A stretch of DNA of 64,000 bases, from contig NZ_AP012547.1 in assembly GCF_000828635.1 (NCBI RefSeq), positions 3,348,001-3,412,000 on the forward strand, in the 5' to 3' direction. The DNA is from Sulfuritalea hydrogenivorans sk43H. Its GTDB lineage: Bacteria > Pseudomonadota > Gammaproteobacteria > Burkholderiales > Rhodocyclaceae. Below, piece after piece: positions 11,715 through 21,180 of this stretch (position 1 is its first letter; every line of letters begins with the position of its first letter). The translations under genes and the position numbers were made by a program. The notes below the pieces were generated by a model, which searched no databases, was not told the origin of the DNA, and saw nothing but the letters and a program-made list of their open reading frames with translations.

Positions 11715-12689
11715 CTAAGGCAGCAGCACCGTCGAGCCGGTGGTCTTGCGCGCCACCAGGTCGATCTGCGCCTGCGCGGCATCCTTCAGCGCGTAGGTCT
11801 GGTTGACTTCGATCTTCACCTTGCCCGAGGTCACCACATCGAACAGGTCGCCCGAGATCGCCAGCAGGTCGCTGCGCGCAGCGGTGTAGGTGAACAGCGT
11901 CGGCCGGGTGATGAACAGCGAGCCCATCTTGGCCAGCAGGCCGAGGTCGAAGGGCGCCACGGGGCCGGAGGCGGCGCCGAACAGCACCATCATGCCCAGC
12001 GGCTGCAGGCATTCGAGCGAGCCCATGAAGGTGTCCTTGCCGATCGAGTCGTACACCACGCGCACGCCCTTGCCCCCGGTGATCTGCTTGACCCGCTCGA
12101 CGAAGTTCTCGCGCGTGTAGATGATGGTGTGGTCGCAGCCGTGGGCGCGGGCCAAGTCGGCCTTCTCGTCGGAACTGACGGTGCCGATCACCGTGACGCC
12201 CAAGGCGCGGGCCCACTGGCAGACGATGAGGCCGACACCGCCGGCGGCGGCATGGATCAGGATCGTGTCGCCGGCCTCGACCTTGCAGGTGCGGCGCAGC
12301 AGGTATTGCGCGGTCATGCCCTGCAGCATCATCGCGGCGCCGGTCTTGAAATCGATGGCGTCCGGCAGCTTGACCAGGCGGTCGGCGGGAATGTTGCGCA
12401 GCTCGGAATAAGCGCCGACCGGGCCGCCGGCATAGGCGACGCGGTCGCCTACCTTGAGGTCGGTCACCGCGCTGCCCACCGACTCGACCACGCCCGCCGC
12501 TTCGAGGCCTATCCCTGATGGCATGGGGAGCGGATAGGCGCCGGTGCGGTGGTAGATGTCGATGAAGTTGAGGCCGACGGCATGATGGCGCACACGCGCC
12601 TCGTTGGGCGCCGTGTCGCCAACGCCGACTTCTTCCCAGCGCAGCACTTCGGGACCGCCGGGGGTGTGGAAACGGATCGCATGGGTCAT
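11715..12689 (-). CDS. NADPH:quinone oxidoreductase, zinc-independent MDR family
   Basis: A 324-residue medium-chain dehydrogenase/reductase. The N-terminal catalytic fold contains GLNFIDIYHRTGAYP and GIGLEAAGVVE. The NAD(P)-binding motif is HAAAGGVGLIVCQWA, and no structural zinc cysteines are present. It reduces quinones with NADPH. The start is 3 bp after the maeB stop, so it is in an operon with malic enzyme, which supplies NADPH; the functional link is an inference. A copy of the dispersed motif encodes VGVGDTA near residue 20. Confidence 0.9.
   Translation of the reverse strand: MTHAIRFHTPGGPEVLRWEEVGVGDTAPNEARVRHHAVGLNFIDIYHRTGAYPLPMPSGIGLEAAGVVESVGSAVTDLKVGDRVAYAGGPVGAYSELRNIPADRLVKLPDAIDFKTGAAMMLQGMTAQYLLRRTCKVEAGDTILIHAAAGGVGLIVCQWARALGVTVIGTVSSDEKADLARAHGCDHTIIYTRENFVERVKQITGGKGVRVVYDSIGKDTFMGSLECLQPLGMMVLFGAASGPVAPFDLGLLAKMGSLFITRPTLFTYTAARSDLLAISGDLFDVVTSGKVKIEVNQTYALKDAAQAQIDLVARKTTGSTVLLP
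12609..12632 (-). repeat. Dispersed 24-bp motif, copy 5
   Basis: Sense orientation within the minus-strand quinone oxidoreductase gene; encodes VGVGDTA. Confidence 0.8.
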
Positions 12690-12692
12690 GGT

Positions 12693-14987
12693 TCAGCCTT
12701 TCAATTCGCTCAAGTGGTTGGCGTCGACTACCGCGAGGGCGGTCATGTTGACCAAGCGGCGTACTGTAGCAGTAGCCGTCAGGATATGCACCGGCTGTGC
12801 CGCGCCGAGCAGCACCGGGCCGACCGTGATGCCGTCGCCCGAGGTGGCCTTGATCAGGTTGAAGGAGATGTTGGCGGCATCGACGTTGGGCATGATCAGC
12901 AGGTTGGCCTCGCCCTTGAGGCGGCAGCCGGGATACAGCTTTTCGCGGATTTCCTGCGATAGCGCCGCGTCGCCGTGCATTTCGCCGTCGACTTCCAGCC
13001 CCGGCGCGCGCGCCTCGATCAGGGCCCGCGCCGCGGCCATTTTCAGCGCCGAAGCGGAGCGCAGGCTGCCGAAGTTGGAATGCGACAGCAGCGCCACCTT
13101 GGGTTCGAGGCCGAAGCGGCGCACTTCCTTGGCGGCCATCAGCGCGATGTCGGCGATCTGTTCGGCGGAGGGGTCGTCGTTGACGTAGGTGTCGCACATG
13201 AACAGCGTGTGCCGCGCCAGCAGCAGCATGTTCATCGCCGCAAAGCAATGCGCATCCGGCTCGAGGCCGATCACGTCGCTGACATGCTTGAGGTGCTGCG
13301 CGTGGCGCCCGACCACGCCGCAGAGCATGGCGTCGACATAGCCGCGCTTGAGCAGCATGGTGCCGATCAGCGTGGTGTCCGAACGCAGCGCCTGCTTGGC
13401 CGAACCGGGCGTGACGCCCTGCCGCCCCATGATGCCGTGATAGCTCTGCCACAGTTCCTTGTAGCGCGGATCGGAATGCGGATTCACCACCTCGAAATCG
13501 CGCCCGGCCACCAGGCGCAGGCCGGCCTTTTCGATGCGCATGCCGATCACCTCGGGGCGGCCGATCACCACCGGCTGCGCCAGGCCTTCGTCGAGCACCG
13601 CCTGCACCGCGCGCAGCACCCGCTCGTCCTCGCCTTCGCAGTAGATGACGCGACGCGGCGCCTTTTTCGCGGCGGCGAACACCGGCTTCATGACGAAGCC
13701 CGAGTGGTAAACAAAGCTGTTGAGCTTGTCGCGATAGGCGTCGAAATCGGCGATCGGCCGCGTCGCGACGCCGGACTCCTGTGCGGCTTGCGCCACGGCG
13801 GGCGCGATCTTGACGATCAGGCGCGGATCGAAGGGCCGCGGGATCAGGTACTCGCGACCGAAAGCCAGGCTCTCGCCGCCGTAGGCCATCGCCACCACGT
13901 CGGAGGCCTCGGCCTGCGCCAGCTCGGCGATGGCGCGCACGGCGGCCAGCTTCATCTGCTCGGTGATGGTGGTCGCCCCCGCATCCAGCGCGCCGCGGAA
14001 AATGAAGGGGAAGCACAGCACGTTGTTGACCTGGTTCGGATAGTCCGAACGGCCGGTGGCGATGATCGCGTCGTCGCGCACCGACTTCACTTCCTCGGGC
14101 GTGATTTCCGGCGTCGGATTGGCCAGCGCCAGGATCAGCGGGTTCGCTGCCATCTTCGCCACCATCGCCGGCTTGACCACGCCGCCGGCCGAGAGGCCGA
14201 GGAACACGTCGGCGCCCTCGATGATGTCGGCAAGCGTACGTGCCGTGGTCTTTTTCGCGTAGCGGTCCTTGATCGGGTCCATCAGTTTGGCGCGGCCTTC
14301 GTAGACCACGCCTTCGATGTCGGTGACCCAGATGTTCTCGACCTTGACGCCGAGGTTCACCAGCAGGTCGAGGCAGGCCAGCGCCGCCGCGCCCGCGCCC
14401 GAGGTAACCAGCTTGATCTCCTCCACCTTCTTGCCGACCAGGTGCAGGCCGTTCAATATCGCCGCGCCGACAACGATGGCTGTGCCGTGCTGGTCGTCAT
14501 GGAACACCGGAATCTTCATGCGCTCGCGCAACTTGGCCTCGATGTAGAAACACTCGGGCGCCTTGATGTCTTCGAGGTTGATGCCGCCGAAAGTCGGCTC
14601 CATCGCGGCGATCATGTCGATCAGTTTGTCGGCGTCGGGCTCCTGCAGTTCGATGTCGAACACGTCGATGCCGGCGAACTTCTTGAACAGCACGCCCTTG
14701 CCTTCCATCACCGGCTTGGCCGCCAGCGGCCCGATGTTGCCGAGACCCAGCACCGCGGTGCCGTTGGTCACCACGCCCACCAGGTTGGCGCGCGAGGTGA
14801 GGCGACTGGCCATCGCCGGATCATCGACGATGGCGTTGCAGGCGGCGGCCACGCCCGGCGAGTAGGCCAGCGCCAGGTCGCGCTGGTTGGTGAGGCCCTT
14901 GGTCGGCACCACCGCGATTTTTCCGGGAGTGGGCCACTCGTGATATTCGAGCGCGGCAGCGGAGAGGTTTTCCTGTTCGTTGGACAT
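12693..14987 (-). CDS. maeB: NADP-dependent malic enzyme with phosphotransacetylase-like domain
   Basis: A 764-residue protein of MaeB length. The N-terminal malic enzyme domain (about 1-430) carries [21 protein letters not shown] and the NAD(P) site [16 protein letters not shown]. The C-terminal part (about 430-764) is a phosphate acetyl/butyryl transferase-type domain that is regulatory in this family. It converts malate to pyruvate, CO2 and NADPH. It is followed after 3 bp by the quinone oxidoreductase gene. Confidence 0.95.
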   Translation of the reverse strand: MSNEQENLSAAALEYHEWPTPGKIAVVPTKGLTNQRDLALAYSPGVAAACNAIVDDPAMASRLTSRANLVGVVTNGTAVLGLGNIGPLAAKPVMEGKGVLFKKFAGIDVFDIELQEPDADKLIDMIAAMEPTFGGINLEDIKAPECFYIEAKLRERMKIPVFHDDQHGTAIVVGAAILNGLHLVGKKVEEIKLVTSGAGAAALACLDLLVNLGVKVENIWVTDIEGVVYEGRAKLMDPIKDRYAKKTTARTLADIIEGADVFLGLSAGGVVKPAMVAKMAANPLILALANPTPEITPEEVKSVRDDAIIATGRSDYPNQVNNVLCFPFIFRGALDAGATTITEQMKLAAVRAIAELAQAEASDVVAMAYGGESLAFGREYLIPRPFDPRLIVKIAPAVAQAAQESGVATRPIADFDAYRDKLNSFVYHSGFVMKPVFAAAKKAPRRVIYCEGEDERVLRAVQAVLDEGLAQPVVIGRPEVIGMRIEKAGLRLVAGRDFEVVNPHSDPRYKELWQSYHGIMGRQGVTPGSAKQALRSDTTLIGTMLLKRGYVDAMLCGVVGRHAQHLKHVSDVIGLEPDAHCFAAMNMLLLARHTLFMCDTYVNDDPSAEQIADIALMAAKEVRRFGLEPKVALLSHSNFGSLRSASALKMAAARALIEARAPGLEVDGEMHGDAALSQEIREKLYPGCRLKGEANLLIMPNVDAANISFNLIKATSGDGITVGPVLLGAAQPVHILTATATVRRLVNMTALAVVDANHLSELKG

Positions 14988-15087
14988 GGGCTTGCCCGAT
15001 GGAGGAAGAAGCCGGGAATGATAGTCCCCTTATCCTGACAGGACCATTACGGAAATCCACCGGTCCGCGATCGCGGCCGCCCTGCCC

Positions 15088-17289
15088 TCAGCCGGCCTGC
15101 ACGGGACCGGCGGCGGAACGCTGGGCCAGCCAGTCCGGCACCCGCGCGGCGGGCATCGGCTTGCCCAACAGGTAGCCCTGATAGCTGTCGCAGCCCAGCC
15201 GCGCCAGAACCCGTTCCTGCTCGGGAAGCTCGACACCTTCCGCGACGGTGCGCATGCCCAGCGCACGCGCCATGTCGATGACGGCACCCACCAGCGCGGT
15301 GTCGATTTTGCTGTGGTGCACGTCGTCGATCAGGCTCTTGTCGATCTTCAGCGTCTCCAGCGGCAGATGGCGCAACTGCCCGAGCGAGGAATAGCCCGCG
15401 CCGAAGTCGTCCACTTCGATGCTATAGCCCTTCTGGCTCAGCCGCGTCAGTGCATAGGCCACTTCGGCGCCGTCGCCGACGATCGCCGTTTCGGTGATCT
15501 CGAGCGCCAACCGGTCCGGCGTCAGGCCATGGCTGTAGACCAGCGCGTCGATCTCGTCGGCGAGCCCGGCGCGCAGTTCGCTGGGGGAAAGATTGACGGC
15601 GATGCGCGGTATGCGCGTTCCCGCGCGATCCCAGGTCGCGATCTGGGCCAGGGTGCTGTCGATGACGTGGCGGCCGATGCGATGGATCCAGCCGCGCTCC
15701 TCGGCCAGCGGGATGAAGCGATCCGGCATCAGCCGGCCCAGTTTGGGATGGTTCCAGCGCACCAGCGCCTCCCAGCCGGCGACTTCCCGACCGCCGGGGA
15801 CGCCCTGCGGCTGGAATTCGAGCACCAGTTCCCTGCGTTCGATCGCCTGGTCCAGATCACGGTCCAGCGCCAGCGCCGCGACCGCGAGCGTTTCCATTTG
15901 CGCGGTGAAATGCGTGGCGCGGTTTCCGCCGCCCTGTTTGGATTGGTACATCGCCAGGTCGGCGTGGCGCAGCAACACTTCGGCGCTGTCGCCTTCGTGC
16001 GGATAGCAGGCAATGCCGATACTGGCGTCGATGCGCAGGCGGTGCTTGCCGATGGTGAAGGGCTCGGCCAGCGCGCGCAGCAGTTTGTGCGCCACCAGCA
16101 AGGCTTCCGCGTCGCTGTGCATGTCGGGAAGAATCGCCGCGAACTCGTCGCCGCCCAGGCGTGCCACGGTATCCGCCTCGCGCAGCGTGCTTGACAGGCG
16201 GTGCGCGACGACCATCAGGAATTCGTCGCCGACGTCGTGGCCGAGGGTGTCGTTGACCAGCTTGAAGCGATCGAGGTCGATGAACATCGCCGCCACGGTT
16301 CCGCCGCGCCGCGCCGCCTGATGCACTTCGTGCTCCAGCCGGTCGCGCAACACCGTCCGGTTCGGCAGCCCGGTCAGCGGGTCGCGGGTCGCGAGGTGCA
16401 TGATGCGCGCCTCGGCGGCGTGGCGACGTTCGATCTCCTGCTCCAGGGTCAGCACGCGACGGCGCAGTTCGATCTCGCCGACCACGCTGCGCGCCAGGGT
16501 CTTGATCGCATCGCGCTGCGCTTCGTCGAGCCTGCGCGGCACGGTGTCCAGCACGCACAGCGTGCCCAGCGCCTCGCCCGAATCCAGCACCAGCGGGACG
16601 CCGGCGTAGTAGCGCAGACGGGGATTGCCTTGCACCAGCGGGTTGTCGCGAAAGCGCTCGTCTTCCAGCGCGTCGGGGACTTCCATCAGGCCGGTTTGCA
16701 GAATCGCATGGGCGCAGAATGCCATCGAGCGCGAAGTCTCCCGTTCCGGCAAGCCGAGGTGCGACAGAAACCACTGCCGCGAATGGTCGATCAGGCTGAT
16801 CAGGGCGATGGGCGCCCCGGTGAGATTGCGGGCCACGCGCGCCAGGCTGTCGAAGGCCTCGTCCTCGGGCGTGTCCAGCAAACCGGTGGACTCCAGGGCG
16901 GCCAGGCGCTGCGCTTCGTTCTCCGGCACGGGCGGCAGCCACGCCTCCATTTGCTCAAAGCAGGCGTGCAGGTCGCCGCCCTTGTCGCAATGGCCGGAAA
17001 TGCCGATGGCCTCGCAGGCGTCGCGCAGCGCCTGATCGGCGCTGTGGGTCATCACCAGGACCCGCGCCCCGCTGCCCGCGGCGCGGATGCGGCGCAACAC
17101 ATTGACGCCGCTGCCCGGGGACAGGGCGATGTCGAGCAGGACCACGTCGGGCCGCTGCGCGAGGATGGCGCTGACCGCGCGTTCTTCCTCGCCGGCCCAG
17201 CCGACCACCCGGAACCGCTCCTTCGCTTCCACCAGGCGCGTGAGCTGCTCGCGAACCAGCGCCGAATCTTCCACGATGAACACGTTCAT
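15088..17289 (-). CDS. Response regulator with GAF, GGDEF and EAL domains
   Basis: About 733 residues. A receiver domain (residues 1-120, MNVFIVEDSALVRE, DVVLLDIALSPGSGV with phospho-Asp) is followed by GAF (about 130-290), GGDEF (about 300-460) and EAL (about 475-725). The GGDEF site is intact (ARLGGDEFAA) with an RxxD inhibitory site (READ) upstream. The EAL site is also intact (WEALVRW, EITETAI, DDFGAGYSSLGQL). Both c-di-GMP synthesis and hydrolysis are possible. GGAGG five bases upstream fixes the start at MNVFIVED rather than the ATG four codons earlier. It lies downstream of the CHASE3 kinase and LuxR regulator on the same strand. Confidence 0.92.
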   Translation of the reverse strand: MNVFIVEDSALVREQLTRLVEAKERFRVVGWAGEEERAVSAILAQRPDVVLLDIALSPGSGVNVLRRIRAAGSGARVLVMTHSADQALRDACEAIGISGHCDKGGDLHACFEQMEAWLPPVPENEAQRLAALESTGLLDTPEDEAFDSLARVARNLTGAPIALISLIDHSRQWFLSHLGLPERETSRSMAFCAHAILQTGLMEVPDALEDERFRDNPLVQGNPRLRYYAGVPLVLDSGEALGTLCVLDTVPRRLDEAQRDAIKTLARSVVGEIELRRRVLTLEQEIERRHAAEARIMHLATRDPLTGLPNRTVLRDRLEHEVHQAARRGGTVAAMFIDLDRFKLVNDTLGHDVGDEFLMVVAHRLSSTLREADTVARLGGDEFAAILPDMHSDAEALLVAHKLLRALAEPFTIGKHRLRIDASIGIACYPHEGDSAEVLLRHADLAMYQSKQGGGNRATHFTAQMETLAVAALALDRDLDQAIERRELVLEFQPQGVPGGREVAGWEALVRWNHPKLGRLMPDRFIPLAEERGWIHRIGRHVIDSTLAQIATWDRAGTRIPRIAVNLSPSELRAGLADEIDALVYSHGLTPDRLALEITETAIVGDGAEVAYALTRLSQKGYSIEVDDFGAGYSSLGQLRHLPLETLKIDKSLIDDVHHSKIDTALVGAVIDMARALGMRTVAEGVELPEQERVLARLGCDSYQGYLLGKPMPAARVPDWLAQRSAAGPVQAG

Positions 17290-17390
17290 GCTGCCCTCCA
17301 TATCGAAAAATGCGATGGGGACAGTGTCGCGAAAGGGCGGGTGCGGCGTAAGCGGCGACGCCCGATGTCGGCGTAGGTCGGGTCGGAAAG

Positions 17391-17414
17391 CATCGTAGGA
17401 CCCGTCCTACGATG
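17391..17414 (-). terminator. Strong hairpin after the LuxR regulator gene
   Basis: CATCGTAGGA, loop CCCG, TCCTACGATG: a perfect ten-base stem 23 bp beyond the stop of the response regulator gene and about 100 bp before the next gene start. It probably terminates or attenuates transcription. No long T-run follows, so intrinsic termination is not certain. Confidence 0.5.
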
Positions 17415-17437
17415 CCGCCGGAACCGGCTGTGGCGCC

Positions 17438-18073
17438 TCAGGAACGTCCGTCGATGAGTCCGTGGTCGAGGCAGTAGCGCGCCAGTTCGACGTTGCCCTC
17501 GACCCCGAGCTTTTCCAGGATGCGGGTGCGGTAGGTACTGACGGTTTTCGGCGACAGGTGCATGGCCTCGGCGATCACGCCGACCCGCTGCCCGGCCGCC
17601 AGCAGCAGCATGACGCGGTATTCCTGGTCGGAGAGCGCTTCGTGCGGATTGGCGGCGCCTCCGGCAACCCGGTCCGCCAGCAACTCGGCCAGCGTCGCAC
17701 TGATGTAGCGCTTGCCAGAGAGGATGCGTTCGACGGCGGCAACCAGTTCGTCCCCGGCGCGATCCTTGGCCAGATAACCGGCCGCGCCGAGATGCATGAC
17801 GCGCTGCGCGTAGGCGGCCTCGGCATTCAGGCTCAGCACCAGCAGCCGCAGTCCCGGTTGCGCGCGCAGCAGTTGCGATACCACCTCGATGCCCTCGGCG
17901 TCGGGCAGGTTGAGGTCGACCACCGCGGCCTGCCAGGCGCCGCTCCTCGCCAGGGTTAGCCCCTCGGCCAGGCTGGCGGCCTCGCCGATCGTGGCATCCG
18001 GCCAGCGCTGCGCCAGCAACTGGCGGACGCCGAAGCGGAATATCGGATGATCTTCAACCAGCAGTATTTTCAT
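17438..18073 (-). CDS. LuxR-family (NarL type) response regulator
   Basis: About 211 residues. The receiver (MKILLVEDHPIFRFG, phospho-Asp in VVDLNLPDAEG, Lys in YLAKDRAGDE) is followed by a LuxR/GerE helix-turn-helix (LSDQEYRVMLLLAAGQ, then HLSPKTVSTYRTRILEKL). The ATG of MKILLVEDH lies inside the end of the kinase gene (20-bp overlap), so the pair is translationally coupled and is very likely a cognate two-component system. Targets are unknown. Confidence 0.92.
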   Translation of the reverse strand: MKILLVEDHPIFRFGVRQLLAQRWPDATIGEAASLAEGLTLARSGAWQAAVVDLNLPDAEGIEVVSQLLRAQPGLRLLVLSLNAEAAYAQRVMHLGAAGYLAKDRAGDELVAAVERILSGKRYISATLAELLADRVAGGAANPHEALSDQEYRVMLLLAAGQRVGVIAEAMHLSPKTVSTYRTRILEKLGVEGNVELARYCLDHGLIDGRS

Positions 18074-19484
18074 TTCGGCCTTGGTCGGCGGGCGCGCCAG
18101 CGGCATTCTGCCTCAAGGGCACGCGCAGGGTAATCGCAACCCCGGCGCCCGGCGTGGCGGCGATTTCGCACGCGGCGCCGAGCAGGGCGGCGCGTTCGCG
18201 CATGCCCGCAACGCCGATGGCGCCGGGACGCATCGTCGCCGGATCGAAGCCGCGGCCGTCGTCGGCGATGCAAAACAGGTAGGCCGCGCCGTCGCGGCGA
18301 CCGGAAATCTCCAGTTTGGCCGCAGCGGCGTGGCGCAGCACGTTGGTCACCGCTTCCTGGGCGATGCGGAACAGGCCCAGCCGCGTGGCCTCCTCCAGGT
18401 GCTCGTCGTCCGCGACCTCGACCGTCACCGCCAGACCGGCGGCACGTCCGAGCTCTTCGGTGAAATGGCGCAGCGCGGCGGCGAGGCCCAGGTCGTCGAG
18501 CAGCGGTGGCCGCAGCGCGGCGGTAACCCGCCGGGTGCTGGCGATGCCCATTTCCAGCGCCCGATCCAGCGCCTCGGCCTGGCCGGGCGGAAAATGCGCG
18601 CGCGGCAAGGAGGCCAGGATCAGCTTGAGCGCGGTGAACACCTGGCCGATCTGGTCATGCACTTCCCGCGACAAGCGCCGGCGCTCGGCCTCGATGGCGC
18701 GCTCCTGCTCCGCGGCGAATCTGCTCAATTGCGCGCGCGCGGATTCCAGCGCCGCCGTGCGCTCGGCGACGCGAACCTCCAGGGTTCGGTTCGCCTCGCG
18801 CAAGGCCAGCTCCAGCGCAATGCGCTGGCGCCGTTCGCGCAACACCAGCCAGGCGGCGGCCAGCGTCAGGGCGAAGGCAACGAAGGAGCCGACCGTGGAT
18901 ATGCTGCTCGCGCGTTGCCGGGTGGCTTCGACTTGTTCGCTCATGGCGACGATGCGCTGGCCCTGCGCCGCTTCCATGCGTTTGAAAACTTCACGGATCC
19001 GGTCCATGACCCGCTTGCCCTCATCGAGCAGATGCTCGACGTCGAGTGCCTGGTCTCCCAGACGCCTGCGCTCGGCAACCACGCGCGCCGCCAGGGCCAG
19101 GCGCTGGCCGATCAGTTCGTCCAGTTCGGGCCAGGTCATTCCCGTCGGCATCGCCGGATTGCGACCCTTAGTCGTCTGCAGCAGTTCGGGGATTTCGCCG
19201 CGGGCGGCCTCGTAGGGTTGGAGATAGGCCGCATCGCCGGTCACCAGGAAGCCGCGGCTTCCGGCCTCGATGTCCTTGAACCGGGAAAGCAGTCGTTCGA
19301 GATGCAGCAGCGTGCTCCGCTCGTAGGCACGCTCATTCGTGACCGCAACGATCGAATCCCGACTGGTCCGTCCCTGCCAGGCGACAAACTGCGCGATCGC
19401 AAGCGCACAAAGGACGGCCAGCGCGGCCGGCCAGATGCGCAGGCGTGGCCTTGCGGGCGGAAGGTCAGCGAGTTCCTGGCTCAT
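18054..19484 (-). CDS. CHASE3-domain sensor histidine kinase (HisKA_3)
   Basis: About 476 residues. TM1 is near residue 20, a periplasmic CHASE3 domain at about 45-190 contains FKDIEAGSRGFLVTGD, and TM2 follows. A coiled coil leads to HisKA_3 (RRRLSREVHDQIGQVFTALK, with the phospho-acceptor His) and an HATPase_c domain (DDGRGFDP, GVAGMRERAALLG). The architecture is typical of NarX-like kinases paired with LuxR-type regulators, as here. I prefer the ATG of MSQELADLPP; an upstream ATG would add 18 unlikely residues. Confidence 0.9.
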   Translation of the reverse strand: MSQELADLPPARPRLRIWPAALAVLCALAIAQFVAWQGRTSRDSIVAVTNERAYERSTLLHLERLLSRFKDIEAGSRGFLVTGDAAYLQPYEAARGEIPELLQTTKGRNPAMPTGMTWPELDELIGQRLALAARVVAERRRLGDQALDVEHLLDEGKRVMDRIREVFKRMEAAQGQRIVAMSEQVEATRQRASSISTVGSFVAFALTLAAAWLVLRERRQRIALELALREANRTLEVRVAERTAALESARAQLSRFAAEQERAIEAERRRLSREVHDQIGQVFTALKLILASLPRAHFPPGQAEALDRALEMGIASTRRVTAALRPPLLDDLGLAAALRHFTEELGRAAGLAVTVEVADDEHLEEATRLGLFRIAQEAVTNVLRHAAAAKLEISGRRDGAAYLFCIADDGRGFDPATMRPGAIGVAGMRERAALLGAACEIAATPGAGVAITLRVPLRQNAAGAPADQGRNENTAG

Positions 19485-19562
19485 GCGTGCATGGTAGCGC
19501 GTATCTCGAATCGTCCCCAGCCGCCGATATTGCCGCATCGCAGCATTCGCTGTGGCAGAATT

Positions 19563-19580
19563 CCCGAATCGAAATTCGGG
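19563..19580 (+). promoter_or_regulatory. Inverted repeat overlapping the parA ribosome binding site
   Basis: CCCGAAT, loop CGAA, ATTCGGG: a perfect seven-base stem whose 3' arm supplies the first G residues of the GGGAG Shine-Dalgarno of the ParA gene. It could be an operator for autoregulation or a translation-limiting hairpin. Confidence 0.5.
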
Positions 19581-19588
19581 AGCGGATC

Positions 19589-20395
19589 ATGAAGCGCGTC
19601 GTATTCAACCAAAAGGGCGGTGTCGGCAAAAGCACCATCACCTGCAACCTCGCCGCCATCGCCGCCGCGCGCGGCGCGCGCACCCTGGTGATCGACCTCG
19701 ATCCGCAGGCCAATTCCACGCAGTACCTGCTCGGCGCGGCGGCCAAGGACCTCGAACTGACCGCCAACGAATTCTTCGACCAGATGCTGAGCTTCAAGCT
19801 GCGCCCGCTGCCGACCGAAGACTTCATCGCCGCGACGCCCTTCGAGAACCTCTCCATCCTGCCCTCCGGCCCGGCGCTGGAAGAACTGCAGGCCAAGCTC
19901 GAATCACGCTACAAGATCTACAAGCTGCGCGAGGCGCTGGACGCGCTCGAAGGCTACGACGAAATCTGGATCGACACGCCGCCGGCGCTGCACTTCTACA
20001 CGCGCTCGGCGCTGATCGCCGCCGACGCCTGCCTGATCCCCTTCGACTGCGACGAATTCGCCCGCCGCGCGCTCTACAGCCTGCTCGACAACGTCAATGA
20101 AATCCGCGCCGACCACAACGCCGGCCTCGACGTCGAAGGCATCGTCATCAACCAGTTCCAGGCCCGCGCCAGCCTGCCGCAGCGGATCATCGACGAACTG
20201 CGCGACGAAGGCCTGCCGGTGCTGGCCTCCTTCCTCTCGTCCTCGGTGAAGATCAAGGAATCGCACCAGCAGGCGAAGCCGATGATCCACCTCGACCGCA
20301 GCCACAAGCTGGCGCAGGAATTCGGCGCGCTGTTCGACGAATTGGAAAAAGCGCGCAAGGCCCGCGCCAAAGCCGCGACGAAGAAGCGCGCATGA
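19589..20395 (+). CDS. ParA-family ATPase (partition/positioning)
   Basis: A 268-residue protein starting MKRVVFNQKGGVGKSTITCNLA, with a deviant Walker A at the very N-terminus. LVIDLDPQANST and IWIDTPPALHF are the other nucleotide-site motifs, and the Lys-rich tail suits nonspecific DNA binding. The start is set by GGGAG six bases upstream. It overlaps the next gene (ATGA). No parB or parS is evident. The partner is a membrane-anchored glycine-rich protein, so a positioning role for that protein or its complex is plausible but inferred. Confidence 0.9.
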   Translation: MKRVVFNQKGGVGKSTITCNLAAIAAARGARTLVIDLDPQANSTQYLLGAAAKDLELTANEFFDQMLSFKLRPLPTEDFIAATPFENLSILPSGPALEELQAKLESRYKIYKLREALDALEGYDEIWIDTPPALHFYTRSALIAADACLIPFDCDEFARRALYSLLDNVNEIRADHNAGLDVEGIVINQFQARASLPQRIIDELRDEGLPVLASFLSSSVKIKESHQQAKPMIHLDRSHKLAQEFGALFDELEKARKARAKAATKKRA

Positions 20396-21063
20396 TCCCC
20401 GCGCTTGCGATCGGCATCGCGCTGGCCATCATCCTCGCGGTGATCTGGTCGCGCTACACGCGCCTGAAGCGCGAGCGCTACATCCGCGACTACACGCTGC
20501 CCAAGGGCTTGTACGAGCGCCTGCGCAAGCGCCGCCCGGAACTGGAAATGAAGGACTGCATGCTGGTCGCGCGCGGCCTGCGCAAGTTCTTCCTCGCCCA
20601 CCTGAACTCCGGCAGGAAATTCGTCTCCATGCCCTCGCAGGTGGTCGACGACCTGTGGCACGAGTTCATCCTCTACACCAAGGCCTACGACGATTTCTGC
20701 AAGCACGCCTTCGGCCGCTTCCTGCACCACACGCCGGCGGTGGTGCTCGGCCCCGACAAGCGCGACAACGAAGGCCTGCGCCGCGTCTGGTGGCATGCCT
20801 GCAAGGAAGAGAACATCGACCCGGCCAAGGCCCTGCGCCTGCCGCTGCTGTTCGCCCTCGACGCCAAGCTCGGCATCGCCGACGGCTTCGTCTACAGCCC
20901 CGACTGCAAATCGCGACGCAGCGATGCCGGCGGCAACGTGCATTGCGGGGCCGACTTCAGCGACAGCTCGATCGATGGCGGCACCGATGGATTCGGTGAC
21001 AGCGATGGCGGAGGGGATGGTGGCGGTGATGGAGGTGGCGGTTGCGGGGGTGGCGGCGACTGA
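20392..21063 (+). CDS. Membrane-anchored glycine-rich domain protein
   Basis: A 223-residue protein. One N-terminal TM helix (residues 3-20) is followed by a basic stretch and a soluble domain containing MPSQVVDDLWHEFILYTKAYDDFC and FLHHTPAV, a signature seen in glycine-rich domain (GRDP-like) proteins with conserved His/Trp/Cys. After about residue 185 comes a Gly/Asp/Ser tail ending in runs of Gly with a single Cys. It is translationally coupled to the upstream ParA gene. Function is unknown. Confidence 0.8.
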   Translation: MIPALAIGIALAIILAVIWSRYTRLKRERYIRDYTLPKGLYERLRKRRPELEMKDCMLVARGLRKFFLAHLNSGRKFVSMPSQVVDDLWHEFILYTKAYDDFCKHAFGRFLHHTPAVVLGPDKRDNEGLRRVWWHACKEENIDPAKALRLPLLFALDAKLGIADGFVYSPDCKSRRSDAGGNVHCGADFSDSSIDGGTDGFGDSDGGGDGGGDGGGGCGGGGD

Positions 21064-21064
21064 T

Positions 21065-21088
21065 CGCCGTAGCGCCGGCGCCGACTTT
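21065..21088 (-). repeat. Dispersed 24-bp motif, copy 6 (left end of composite element)
   Basis: Full core match on the minus strand, directly after the glycine-rich protein gene. It forms the outer end of the left arm. Confidence 0.85.
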
Positions 21089-21119
21089 CTTCCTTCGCTT
21101 CCAAGGCCGCGCCGGGTCT

Positions 21120-21180
21120 CGCCCCGGCAGGCGACCGACTTTCTTGTTCGCGCAAGAAAGTAGGCAAAGAAGCGCTCCCT
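21120..21180. repeat. Hairpin ACTTTCTTG/CAAGAAAGT in the left arm
   Basis: The stem ACTTTCTTG, loop TTCGCG, CAAGAAAGT is followed by TAGGCAAAGAAGCGC. Similar 'AAGAAAGTAGGCAAAGAAG' mosaics recur between genes in many proteobacteria. The right arm has the identical sequence inverted. Confidence 0.6.
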
